A stretch of 64,000 bases of DNA, from the NCBI RefSeq assembly GCF_001984175.1, contig NZ_MTQP01000039.1:1-64000 (forward strand), in the 5' to 3' direction. The stretch comes from Saccharothrix sp. ALI-22-I. GTDB lineage: Bacteria; Actinomycetota; Actinomycetes; Mycobacteriales; Pseudonocardiaceae. A model generated the notes under the pieces. The model saw only the letters and a program-made list of their open reading frames with translations, did no database searches and had not been told where the DNA came from. This document shows, one piece after another, positions 25,251 to 33,374 of this stretch (its first letter is position 1; every line of letters starts with the position of its first letter). The position numbers and the translations under genes were made by a program.

Positions 25251-26442
25251 GTGGGGCGCCAAAAGTCGGCCATATGGTCTGACCTGCGGGTTAGGCGGCT
25301 GTGGGTTCGTACTCGTTGATCAGGCCGCCGAGGACTGGTCGGCGGCGTATCGATGTGCAGCCCTGTTCTGCGCTCGGGTGGTCGCGTCGGGGTGGGGTGA
25401 GTTGTCGGGCTTGGTGGGGTCGGCGGTGGTTGTAGTGGGCCACATAGCGCTGCAGCACCGCCCGCAGGTGGTGTTCGTTGATGATGGGCAGGCGGTCGGT
25501 GGCTTCGCGTCTGACGGTGCCGACGAACCGTTCGGCGTAACAGTTTGCCCAGGGGCATCGTGGCGGGATTTTCACGACCTGGATGCCGGTGTCGGCGAGG
25601 ACGGCGTCGAACGAGGTGGTGAACTGGCCGGCCCGGTCGCGGACGAGGAACTGGAAGTCGTCAGCTCGGTCACCCAGGTCCATGAGTAGGTTGCGGGCCT
25701 GTTGGGTGGTCCATGCCCCGTCGGGGTTGGTGGTGGCGCCGAGGATGTGGACGTAGCGTGTGGCGATCTCGATCACGAAGAAGACGTAGACCCGCTTGAG
25801 GGTGAAGGCACAGTCAACGTGGAAGAAGTCGCAGGCCGACATGCCGGCGGCTTGGACGCGCAGGAATCGCCGCCAGGAGGTGTCGCTATCACGCCTGGGT
25901 GCGGGCGGGATGCGCAGGCGCTTGAGCACGCGGCGGACGGTTGACGCGGCTACCCGGTGGCCGAGCTTGAGCAGCTCGCCCTGGATCCGGCTGTAGCCCC
26001 AGCCGGCGTTCTCCCGGGCCATTCGCTCGATCAACGCCACGATGGTGTGGCCGATCGGGGGTCGGCCGGTGCGGTTCGGGTAGGTCCACTTCTTCGCCAC
26101 CAGGCGACGGTGCCATCGCAGTACGGTGCCCGGCGTCACCAACCGGTGTTGCCGTAACCAGTCGGGTAGGCGTCGCACCAACACGGCGAGCACAGCGCGG
26201 TCGGCCCAGTCCAACCGCGGGCGAGAGTTGGTCCGGCGCAGCACGGCGACCTCGTGCCGCAGCACCAGCAACTCCACGTCCTTGGCCGCCGATGACCGGC
26301 CGAGCAGCACCAACCAGCCGACGAGCCGAACCAAGATCAGATACAGCAGTCGTAACGCCACGTCCCACGATCATGCCTCTACCACCCATGATGCGCGATC
26401 GCTGCAGCTCAGCGTCCCAATGCAGAGTTCTGGCACCCCACA
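25250..26442. mobile_element. insertion sequence copy B, about 1.19 kb, apparently intact
   Basis: The ends are TGTGGGGCGCCAAAAGTC (25250) and GAGTTCTGGCACCCCACA (to 26442), inverted to each other with few mismatches. The single transposase gene reads from the right end leftwards on the minus strand. The left flank is an EamA transporter stump and the right flank an unrelated short tail, so host sequence was lost around it. No direct target duplication was found. Confidence 0.85.
25291..26361 (-). CDS. DDE integrase-core transposase (IS3/IS481-like), intact
   Basis: The 356-residue protein starts [20 protein letters not shown] and has the helix-turn-helix block [20 protein letters not shown], a second DNA-binding segment [20 protein letters not shown] and the rve core with Asp in FFHVDCAFTLKRVYVFF, Asp in LVRDRAGQFTTSFDAV and Glu in ANCYAERFVGTVRREATD. 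It ends LGGLINEYEPTAA about 40 bases inside the element. Related proteins abound in actinomycetes. All three catalytic positions appear present, so it could still act on copy A and the miniature copies. Confidence 0.92.
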   Translation of the reverse strand: MALRLLYLILVRLVGWLVLLGRSSAAKDVELLVLRHEVAVLRRTNSRPRLDWADRAVLAVLVRRLPDWLRQHRLVTPGTVLRWHRRLVAKKWTYPNRTGRPPIGHTIVALIERMARENAGWGYSRIQGELLKLGHRVAASTVRRVLKRLRIPPAPRRDSDTSWRRFLRVQAAGMSACDFFHVDCAFTLKRVYVFFVIEIATRYVHILGATTNPDGAWTTQQARNLLMDLGDRADDFQFLVRDRAGQFTTSFDAVLADTGIQVVKIPPRCPWANCYAERFVGTVRREATDRLPIINEHHLRAVLQRYVAHYNHRRPHQARQLTPPRRDHPSAEQGCTSIRRRPVLGGLINEYEPTAA

Positions 26443-26657
26443 GGCGGTGTCTACCGGCGGGACTACTACACCTATGCTCTCGTCAAGGATCGATGACGTC
26501 CTCCGGCAGCAGCCACAACGCGCCGACCGGTGCGCGAGTCACAGCACCCCGACCGATCCGACGAGGTCGCCGGGCTCGTACTCGACCGGATCACCCCGCC
26601 GCGACCGTGAGCCGCGATGTGCTGCTGGTCGGACGGCCGCGCCGCGCCGGAAATTGC

Positions 26658-26663
26658 TAGCGT
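26658..26663 (+). promoter_or_regulatory. -10 element for a probably leaderless HAD gene
   Basis: TAGCGT ends 7 bases before the GTG start, the geometry of leaderless actinomycete transcripts in which transcription begins at the start codon. Confidence 0.5.
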
Positions 26664-26670
26664 CGGAGGG

Positions 26671-27339
26671 GTGGATCACGACAGCACTTTCGGCGCCGTC
26701 CTGTTCGACTTCTCCGGCACGCTGTTCGACGACACCTCCGTCCTCGACCCCGCCGCCATCGCCGCGACCGGCGTCGATCTCGGCGGGTCGACCGCCGTCG
26801 AGGTGGTCCGGCGGGTGCTGACGCACGTCGACTCGCCTGCCTCCCTGGAAGCACGCCGGGGTTGCGACGTGTCGCAGGAGGCCCACCGCGCGGTGTGGAC
26901 GCGGCTGATCGCCGAATCCGGGCCGTTCGCGCCGGATCTGGTCGACGCCGTCTACGCCGCGTTGACCGATCCGGCCGCGTGGACCCCGTACCCCGACACC
27001 GCGGTTGTGCTGGGGGCGTTGCACGAGCGGGGCGTCCGAATCGGTGTGCTGAGCAACATCGGCTGGGACATCCGGCCCGCGCTCGCCGACGCCGGCGTGC
27101 TGGATCTGCTCGACGCGGTGGTGTTGTCGTGCGAGCACGGCGTGGAGAAGCCCGATCCGGCGTTGTTCGCGTTGGCGTGTGAGCAGATCGGTGTGGCTTC
27201 CGGTCGGGTGTTGTACGTGGGCGACGACCCGGTCAAGGACGGCGCCGCGGTGCGGGCGGGTCTGCCGGTGTACCTGTTGCCCGCCGAGCGTTCGGTGGAC
27301 CGTGAACGAGGGTTGGGCACGGTGCTGCGGCTGGCGTGA
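26671..27339 (+). CDS. HAD-superfamily phosphatase, probable cluster dephosphorylation enzyme
   Basis: The 222-residue product has HAD motif I (VLFDFSGTLFDD), motif II near VLSNIGWD, the Lys of motif III (HGVEKPDPALF) and motif IV (YVGDDPVKDGAAV). Position +2 of motif I is Ser instead of the usual general-acid Asp, an oddity for a phosphatase. In validamycin pathways a HAD enzyme (VldH) removes the 7'-phosphate after coupling, and that is the inferred role here. It lies tail-to-tail with the MDR gene with a 1-base gap and marks the left edge of the cluster. Start at GTG 26671, probably leaderless. Confidence 0.82.
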   Translation: MDHDSTFGAVLFDFSGTLFDDTSVLDPAAIAATGVDLGGSTAVEVVRRVLTHVDSPASLEARRGCDVSQEAHRAVWTRLIAESGPFAPDLVDAVYAALTDPAAWTPYPDTAVVLGALHERGVRIGVLSNIGWDIRPALADAGVLDLLDAVVLSCEHGVEKPDPALFALACEQIGVASGRVLYVGDDPVKDGAAVRAGLPVYLLPAERSVDRERGLGTVLRLA

Positions 27340-27340
27340 T

Positions 27341-28330
27341 TCACGGCCGTACCAGCACCTTGCCCAGGTACCGGGTCGCCGTCAACTCCCGCAGTACATC
27401 CGGGAGGTCGACCAGGTCGACCTCCCGCGTCACCAGGCGCTCCACCCCCACCCGGTCGTGCGCCAAAGCCTCCAACGCCAGTGCGAAATCGGTCGGACTG
27501 GTGCCGTAACTGCCGCCCACGACCACCGGCTTGCCCCGCCACCGCACCGGAACGGCCAGCTCGCCGCGTCGCACCCCGTCCAGGTCGCAGTCCAGCCCCG
27601 ACAACCGGTCCCCGGCACGGGTGCCGCCGTAGAGCAGCACCAACCCACCGGGACGGACCAGGCGCAACGCCTCCTCCAACAGCTCCGGGAACACGAAACT
27701 GGCCGCCACCACGACCACGTCCTGGCTGTCGGGGGCGACCCGGCGCGCCACCTCGTCCGGCAGGATTCCGTTGTCCCGCAGGAACCGCAGCCGGTCGGGA
27801 CTGCGGTTGCGCAGCGCCGCCACCGCGCCCGCCCGCCGTGCCAGCGCCGTGATCAGCACCCCGGCCACACCCGCGCCCAGCACGCACACCGCCGTGCCGC
27901 GCAGGTCCGTGCCGCGGTGCCGGGCGGCGGTGGTCAGGCAGTGCGCCGCGCACGCCGCGGGCTCGGCGAACACCAGGCGCCGAGCGGACACGCCCGACGG
28001 GGCGACCGGCAGCGCCCGCGCCACGGCGTCCTCCTCACCGCACACCCACAGCGCACGGGCGAACCCGGTCCCACGTCGCACCGGCGGGTTCGGGTCCAGG
28101 CACACCCGGGTGCCCGGCGGCAGCCGCGCCGTGGAACTGTCCACCACCTCGCCCACCAGTTCGTGCCCGAACTGGCCAGGGCCGCCGCGGGTGCCCGCGA
28201 CCTCCTTCAGGTCGGAGCGGCACACGCCCATCAGCTCGGTGCGCACGAGCACCCCGTGCGCACCCTCGTGCCGCACGGGCGGTTCGGCGGACAGCACCGG
28301 TCCCGCCGCCGACAGCTGCACCGCGCGCAC
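27341..28330 (-). CDS. zinc-type MDR alcohol dehydrogenase of the cyclitol cluster
   Basis: The 329-residue medium-chain dehydrogenase has the catalytic zinc ligands (Cys in LMGVCRSDLKE, GQFGHELVGEVV) and a Rossmann motif VCVLGAGVAGVLITALA. The four-Cys structural zinc lobe is largely missing, so it is a compact form. The GTG start directly abuts the stop of the aminotransferase gene, so the two are co-translated. In validamycin-type clusters a comparable dehydrogenase (ValN class) reduces an enone or ketone of the cyclitol before amination or coupling. Assignment to that step is by context. Confidence 0.82.
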   Translation of the reverse strand: MRAVQLSAAGPVLSAEPPVRHEGAHGVLVRTELMGVCRSDLKEVAGTRGGPGQFGHELVGEVVDSSTARLPPGTRVCLDPNPPVRRGTGFARALWVCGEEDAVARALPVAPSGVSARRLVFAEPAACAAHCLTTAARHRGTDLRGTAVCVLGAGVAGVLITALARRAGAVAALRNRSPDRLRFLRDNGILPDEVARRVAPDSQDVVVVAASFVFPELLEEALRLVRPGGLVLLYGGTRAGDRLSGLDCDLDGVRRGELAVPVRWRGKPVVVGGSYGTSPTDFALALEALAHDRVGVERLVTREVDLVDLPDVLRELTATRYLGKVLVRP

Positions 28331-29599
28331 CTACAGCATCTCCAACGCCTCGCCGAACCGGTCGGCGATCAGGTGGGCGTCCTCGACGGTCAGCACCAGC
28401 GGCGGGCGCAGCTCGATCACGTTGCCCTCGCCGTGCTCGGACACCCTGGTGATCACCCCGCGCGCGGACAGCGCCTTGTTCAGCGCGGCGGCCAGGCGCG
28501 GCGAGCGCGACCCGTCCGGCTCGGCCAGCTCCACGCCCAGCATCAGGCCGACGCCGCGCACCTCGTCCAGGCACGGGTGGTCGGCGCGCAGCGCGGTCAG
28601 CCGCTCCAGCAGCACCGCGCCGGTGGTCCGCACGGTGGCCAGGAACTCCGGCTGCCGCACGATCTCCAGCGCCACGGTCGCCGCGGCGGCGGACAAGGTG
28701 TGGCCGCCGTAGGTGAAGCCGTGCATGGACCTTGGCATCCCCACCAGGTGTTCCTCGGTGAGGATCGCGGCCAGCGGCAGGCCGCTGCCGGTCAGCCCCT
28801 TGGCGGTGGTCAGGATGTGCGGGCTGACCCCGAAGTGCTCGGCGGCGAAGAGCCTGCCGGTGCGGCCCATGCCGGTCTGGTTCTCGTCGAAGATCAGCAC
28901 GATCTCCCGCGCCTCGCAGAAGTCCTTGAGCCGCTGCAAGTAGCCCGGTGGAGGCACGACGTTGCCGCCTACGCCGCTGATCGGCTCGATGATCATCGCG
29001 GCGACGCTGCCGGAGGAGGCGTAAGCGATGAAGTCCTCGATGCGGTCGACGCACCACAGCCCGCACGAGTCCGGTGTCTGGCGGTAGAAGCAGCGGTGGC
29101 AGTACGGTTCGGGTACCCGCACCGCGCCGGGCATGTGGTAGGGGAACGGAGCGCGCATCCGCGACGTGCCGTTGTAGCTGGCGGTGGCGATGCTCTGGCC
29201 GACGTGCCCGCGGAACGGCACGATCACGTCGCGCTTGCCGGTGTGCCACTGGGCGATCTTGATCGCGCCCTCGTTCGCGGTGGAGCCGCTCGCGCTGCGC
29301 AGGTTGACCCGCGTCAGGTTCGCCGGGCTCAGCTCCACCAGCTGCCTCATCACCTCGTTGGTCGGACCGGTCTGGAACGACGAACTGGCGAACACCAGGT
29401 CGTCCGCCTGCTCCTTGACCGCCGCGACCACGGCCGGGTGGTTGTGCCCCAGCACCAGGTTGAACGTGCCGGACACGCAGTCGAGGTACTCGCGGCCGGT
29501 GGAATCCCACACCCGCACGCCCTCACCGCGCACCAGCAGCGCGTCACCCAGCTCGTAGTACGCGTGGTCGCGTGGGTCGATGCCGGTGAGCGGGTTCAT
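28331..29599 (-). CDS. class III PLP aminotransferase, ValM/VldL-like
   Basis: The 422-residue protein has the class III fold signatures: SGSTANEGAIKIAQWHTG, the PLP-pyridine Asp in LIFDENQTGMGRTGRLF and the Schiff-base Lys in ILTTAKGLTGSGLPLAA. Two CxxC-like pairs (YCHRCFYRQTPDSCGLWC) are shared with this subgroup. In validamycin biosynthesis ValM aminates valiolone/valienone phosphate to give the amine that becomes the bridging nitrogen. Its ATG overlaps the stop of the pseudoglycosyltransferase gene by one base (TGATG), which supports joint action. Confidence 0.88.
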   Translation of the reverse strand: MNPLTGIDPRDHAYYELGDALLVRGEGVRVWDSTGREYLDCVSGTFNLVLGHNHPAVVAAVKEQADDLVFASSSFQTGPTNEVMRQLVELSPANLTRVNLRSASGSTANEGAIKIAQWHTGKRDVIVPFRGHVGQSIATASYNGTSRMRAPFPYHMPGAVRVPEPYCHRCFYRQTPDSCGLWCVDRIEDFIAYASSGSVAAMIIEPISGVGGNVVPPPGYLQRLKDFCEAREIVLIFDENQTGMGRTGRLFAAEHFGVSPHILTTAKGLTGSGLPLAAILTEEHLVGMPRSMHGFTYGGHTLSAAAATVALEIVRQPEFLATVRTTGAVLLERLTALRADHPCLDEVRGVGLMLGVELAEPDGSRSPRLAAALNKALSARGVITRVSEHGEGNVIELRPPLVLTVEDAHLIADRFGEALEML

Positions 29600-31026
29600 C
29601 AGCGCAGCCCCAGGCTCTCCAACTGGTTGTCCACCCACCGCTCCAGCGTCCAGGGCCGTGCGGTGTCGCGGCGCGCCCGCGCGGCCTCGGCGCGCCGCTC
29701 CGGCGGTGCGAGCAGCCCGGCGGCGATGGCCTCGGCCTGCTCCACGACGTCCTGCGGGTTCACCGTGCGGCACACCGGGCCCAGGATCTCCGCCGCGCCC
29801 GCCATCTCCGACAGCACCACGTCCGCGTCGCGCCGGTTGACCAGCGGGGCCTCGAATACGCTGAGGTTCTGACCATCCACGGTGGAGTTGAACACGAGCA
29901 GGTCGGCCCGTTCGAAGCAGCCGAAGGTGTGGTTCACGTCGTTGTCGCAGTGCGTGCGCACGGAGTCCTCGCCCAGTTCCGCGTTGGCCGCGGTGACCTC
30001 CTCCTCGACTCGTCGCACGTAGTCGGCGTTGGCCTGGACGTAGAGCCGGTTGGGGTTCATGCGCACCAGCATCCGCGTGCCGCGCAGCTCCGGGTTGTCC
30101 TGCACCGCTTTGACGAACGCCCGCACCGCGCGCCAGGCGTTCTTGATCGGATCGGTCCGTCCTGAGTGGACGACCAGTCGGTGCTGACCTGCCCACTCGG
30201 CGATGCCCTCGGGCAGCTTGGAGTCGCGTCGCGTCAACGTCTCCGGGCTGTAGCCGAGGGGCTGGGTGCGCACCCTCGTGGTGCGCCCGCGCAGGCGGAC
30301 CACCGCGGCGGAGTGGTCGACCTCGGCGTCGGGCAGCAGGTCGGCCACGCAGGACAGGAAGTTCGCCGTCCACCGGCTGGTGAAGAACCCGATGACGTCG
30401 GCGGCCAGCATTCCCTCCAGCACCTCGACGCGGATGGGCTTGGGCAGGATGCGCCAGTAGTCGGCCGACGGCCACGGGATGTGCACGAACAGCAGGATCG
30501 GCGCGTCCGGCCGGTGTGCCCTGATCCGCGCGGGCACGCACACGAGCTGGTAGTCGTGCACCAGGTACACCGGGTCGGGGTCGTCGGCGGACCGGGTGAC
30601 CATCTCGTCCGCGAAGTCGGCGGTGAACTCGGCGAACCGCTCCCACGCGCCCCGCGTCGCCGGGCCGAAGGTCGGGGTGGTCCAGCGGTCCCAGCCGTAG
30701 TTGTTGCCGGCCCACATCAGCTCGGCGGTGAGGAAGTCCTGCACCACGCGGAACGTCTCGCGGTCGTGACGCAGGTGGTGGACCCGGATGGTGCGGCCCG
30801 ACGGCAGCTCCACGACCGTGCCGTCGGGGTGCTGCTCGGCCGCGCGGTGGTCGTCGTCGGTGTCGGCGCTGACGATCCACGACACGTCCAGGTACCCGGC
30901 CTGCTCGGCGACGACGTTGCCGGTGCCGCCGGGAGCCAGCCACGCCCGCAGCTCACCGGTGTCCTCGTCCGGCGCGTAGGTGACGACGGCCCGCTTGCTT
31001 GCCAGGAACAGGTGCTTGTCGGTCAA
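29599..31026 (-). CDS. vldE-like: pseudoglycosyltransferase, VldE/ValL-like (GT20 fold)
   Basis: The 475-residue protein is related to trehalose-6-phosphate synthase but carries features recalled from VldE/ValL: the N-terminal FLASKRAVVTYA and WLAPGGTGNVVAEQ, the block AGNNYGWDRWTTPTFG, VYLVHDYQLVCVPA, VHSGRTDPIKN in place of the OtsA RxDYxKG segment, and NSTVDGQNLSVFEAPL. VldE joins GDP-valienol and validamine 7-phosphate through a non-glycosidic C-N bond. The TTG start at 31026 follows GGAGG and overlaps the SDR stop (TTGA). It is the diagnostic gene for a pseudo-oligosaccharide product. Confidence 0.9.
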   Translation of the reverse strand: MTDKHLFLASKRAVVTYAPDEDTGELRAWLAPGGTGNVVAEQAGYLDVSWIVSADTDDDHRAAEQHPDGTVVELPSGRTIRVHHLRHDRETFRVVQDFLTAELMWAGNNYGWDRWTTPTFGPATRGAWERFAEFTADFADEMVTRSADDPDPVYLVHDYQLVCVPARIRAHRPDAPILLFVHIPWPSADYWRILPKPIRVEVLEGMLAADVIGFFTSRWTANFLSCVADLLPDAEVDHSAAVVRLRGRTTRVRTQPLGYSPETLTRRDSKLPEGIAEWAGQHRLVVHSGRTDPIKNAWRAVRAFVKAVQDNPELRGTRMLVRMNPNRLYVQANADYVRRVEEEVTAANAELGEDSVRTHCDNDVNHTFGCFERADLLVFNSTVDGQNLSVFEAPLVNRRDADVVLSEMAGAAEILGPVCRTVNPQDVVEQAEAIAAGLLAPPERRAEAARARRDTARPWTLERWVDNQLESLGLR

Positions 31027-31937
31027 CGGTCCTCCACTGCTCGGTGCGTCTGGTCCAGTGCTTCGGACAACCTCCGCGCGTTCTCGTCCACCCCCAGGGG
31101 CTCCAGCCCGACCAACTCCGGCAGCCGGGCTGCCCGTTCGCTGTGCAGGCAGGCGTTCTCCGGGCGGCAGGAGTAGGGGCCGTCGGCGCGCTTGGAGGGC
31201 CGCAACAGGCTCGCGTCCAGGTCGAGCACGGCGGCGATGCGCAGCGCCCACTCGTGCCGCGTCAGCCGATCCGGCCCACCCAGGTGCAGCAGTCCCGTGC
31301 GCCCGGCGGCCAGCAGCGCCGCTGTCCAGGCGGCCACGTCGTCCACGTGCACCGGGGTGTTCCAGTGGTCGTCCGGTACCCGGAGCTCGCGGCCGGCACG
31401 GAGGGTGCGGACACAGGTCGTGGCGAAGTTGGGCCGCAGCCCGTCGGGATCCCAGCCGTACACCAGGCTCACCCGCAGCACCAGCGCCGCGCCGGTGTCG
31501 AGCAACGTGCGCTCGGCGGCGAGTTTGGCCGTGCCGTAAGCGTTGGCGGGACTGGTCGGGTCGGACTCGCCGCAACTGGGCCGGGTGCCGTCGAAGACGT
31601 TGTCGGTGGAGATCAGCAGGACCGGGCGGCCGTCCGCGGCGTCGGCGAGGTTGCGAGCCCCACCCGCGTGTGCGGCCCTCGCGGCTTCGGGGTTGGCCTC
31701 GCACCAGGTGATGTCGGAAGGACCGTGCACCACGACCACGGAGTCGGGGGAGTGTTCGCGCACCGCGACCCGGCAGGCGTCGGCATCCCGCACGTCCAGC
31801 GGATACCAGGGCAGCCCGGCCGCGGACGCGGCGGCGGGACGTCGTCGTGAGCAGACCACCGCGTGGTCGCCCCGCCCGAGCAGGTGCGCGGCGATCGTGC
31901 CGCCGAGGTAGCCGCTGCCGACCACGAGCGCCTTCAC
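31023..31937 (-). CDS. extended SDR (RmlD-like) reductase/epimerase
   Basis: The 304-residue protein has the NAD(P) motif VVGSGYLGGTIAAHLLG, the catalytic region LLISTDNVFDG and NAYGTAKLAAE (YxxxK) and later HVDDVAAWTAAL, as in dTDP-4-dehydrorhamnose reductases. The GTG at 31937 follows GGGGAG. It is translationally coupled to the pseudoglycosyltransferase gene. A cyclitol keto-reduction or epimerisation is likely. An enzyme of this type is not part of the minimal validamycin set as I know it, so it may define the product of this cluster. Confidence 0.82.
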   Translation of the reverse strand: MKALVVGSGYLGGTIAAHLLGRGDHAVVCSRRRPAAASAAGLPWYPLDVRDADACRVAVREHSPDSVVVVHGPSDITWCEANPEAARAAHAGGARNLADAADGRPVLLISTDNVFDGTRPSCGESDPTSPANAYGTAKLAAERTLLDTGAALVLRVSLVYGWDPDGLRPNFATTCVRTLRAGRELRVPDDHWNTPVHVDDVAAWTAALLAAGRTGLLHLGGPDRLTRHEWALRIAAVLDLDASLLRPSKRADGPYSCRPENACLHSERAARLPELVGLEPLGVDENARRLSEALDQTHRAVEDR

Positions 31938-32097
31938 CACACCGCTCCCCGCCCCGGCCCGCCTCGGCCGTCGGTGTCGGGGCGTACCGGGCGTCGCGGC
32001 GGTCGGTACGCCTGCTGGTCGGCGCTGAGGTTCTGGGAGGAGCGGAGGTTGCCGCAGACGCACCAACGACCGCGGTGCCGCTCGGCGCAGCGCCCCC

Positions 32098-33261
32098 TCA
32101 CCGTGCCACCGCCGCGGGTGCGCGCACCACCGCGGACGCGACGGCCACCACCAAGCCGCCGCACGCCACGGCGGTCAGCGCCGTGGTCAACCCCCACGCC
32201 CCGGCCAGCACGCCGACCACCGGCGGGCTGACCAGGAAACCCAGGTACGACAACGTGGTGACGGCGGCAATGGCACCCGGACGGCGCGCGTCGTCGACCG
32301 CCGCGCCTGCCAAACCCAGCAGCGTCGGCAAGGCCGGGGCCAGTCCCACGCCCGCGACCGCGAAGCCGGCCAGCGCGAGCACCGACGGCAGCCCGGCCGC
32401 GGCGGACAGCGCCGCCGTGCCGACGCCGACCGCGCCCAACACGCCCCCGGCCAGCAGCAGCACCCGGCCGGAGACCCGGTCGCCCCGCCACTGGGCCAGC
32501 AGCCGACCCGCGAACAGGCCGGACATGTAGCACGCGGGGGCGGCGCTGCCCAGCAGCGGACCGGCACCCAGGCTCTCCTCCAAGTGCAGCGCACCCCACT
32601 GCTCGACGGCGTTCTCCAGGAACAGCACTACCGCGGCGAGCAGCCCGAACGCGATCAGTAGCGGCGCGGTCGAGCGGTGTGCCCCCGGTTCGGCGGCCGG
32701 AGCGCGCCACCCGGAGCGGTCCACCGCCAGGAGCGCGCTGAGCAGTACCAGGGCGGCGATCACCAGCAACACCGGCAACGGTCCCGCGCCGCCTTGCCGG
32801 GCCAGGCCGACGGCGGGCGCGGCCAGCACCATGGCCAGCGGGGTCGCGGCGTGGACCTTGTTGAACAGCCGCACACCGTGGCGCGCTTCGTGGGCGGCGG
32901 TGGTGGTGTTGAGGGCGACCTCGATCGCCCCGGAGGTGGCGCCCACCAGCAGCAACGCCCCGGCGAAGGTCAGCGGCGAGGTCGCCAGGCCCGGCAGCGC
33001 GCAGGCCACCGCGAACGCCGTCAGCACCACCGGCAGCGTCCACGCCCGCAGCGCGCGGACCAAGGGCGCGGTCGCGACCATGGCCGGCAGCGCACCCGCC
33101 GGGATGCCGAACAGGGCGAGGCCGAGCTGGGTGTCGGTCGCGCCGACCTGATCCTTGAGCCCCGGCAGCAGTGCGGCCCAGCTGCCCCAGAACAGGCCCC
33201 AGCTCGCCGCTGCGGCGATCAACCCCACGTGCAGGGGACGTCCGGCTGGGATGACCGGCAC
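32098..33261 (-). CDS. MFS transporter of the cyclitol cluster
   Basis: About 12 hydrophobic segments in 387 residues (VGLIAAAASWGLFWGSWAAL, then LVRALRAWTLPVVLTAFAVA and so on), with FNKVHAATPLAMVLAAPAVG typical of the fucose-permease/sugar-porter-like MFS branch. The GTG at 33261 has GGGAGGG 6 bases upstream; an ATG at 33276 overlaps that site and is less likely. It is divergent from the cyclase gene and first on the left arm of the cluster, so export of the product (self-protection) or uptake of a precursor is probable. Confidence 0.82.
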   Translation of the reverse strand: MPVIPAGRPLHVGLIAAAASWGLFWGSWAALLPGLKDQVGATDTQLGLALFGIPAGALPAMVATAPLVRALRAWTLPVVLTAFAVACALPGLATSPLTFAGALLLVGATSGAIEVALNTTTAAHEARHGVRLFNKVHAATPLAMVLAAPAVGLARQGGAGPLPVLLVIAALVLLSALLAVDRSGWRAPAAEPGAHRSTAPLLIAFGLLAAVVLFLENAVEQWGALHLEESLGAGPLLGSAAPACYMSGLFAGRLLAQWRGDRVSGRVLLLAGGVLGAVGVGTAALSAAAGLPSVLALAGFAVAGVGLAPALPTLLGLAGAAVDDARRPGAIAAVTTLSYLGFLVSPPVVGVLAGAWGLTTALTAVACGGLVVAVASAVVRAPAAVAR

Positions 33262-33374
33262 GAATGACCCTCCCATCAGTCACGATCCGTGCAACGGTTG
33301 TCTACTGAAAGTTACTCTGGCACGGTTGGAATGACAACACGTGCCCTTTTCGGGTGATCCCCGAGAGGAGAACG
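33262..33374. promoter_or_regulatory. divergent promoter region of the cyclitol cluster
   Basis: These 113 bases separate the leftward genes (MFS, SDR, pseudoglycosyltransferase, aminotransferase, MDR) from the rightward genes (cyclase, fused kinase, nucleotidyltransferase). Both promoters must lie here. AACGGTTGTCTACTGAAAGT is AT-richer than its surroundings. No cluster-situated regulator is encoded nearby, so control is probably from elsewhere. Confidence 0.6.

Noticed and set aside
25250-26442. Target-site duplication flanking the intact IS
   Set aside because: The bases on the two sides do not match, consistent with deletion or recombination at the element.
27179-29872. An 897-codon plus-strand frame
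   Set aside because: It lies antisense to the MDR dehydrogenase and aminotransferase genes, both of which carry complete family motifs.
29599-31026. Ordinary trehalose-6-phosphate synthase (otsA)
   Set aside because: The N-terminal FLASKR and APGGTGNVV blocks and the VHSGRTDPIKN segment differ from OtsA and match the remembered VldE/ValL pattern; no otsB is adjacent.
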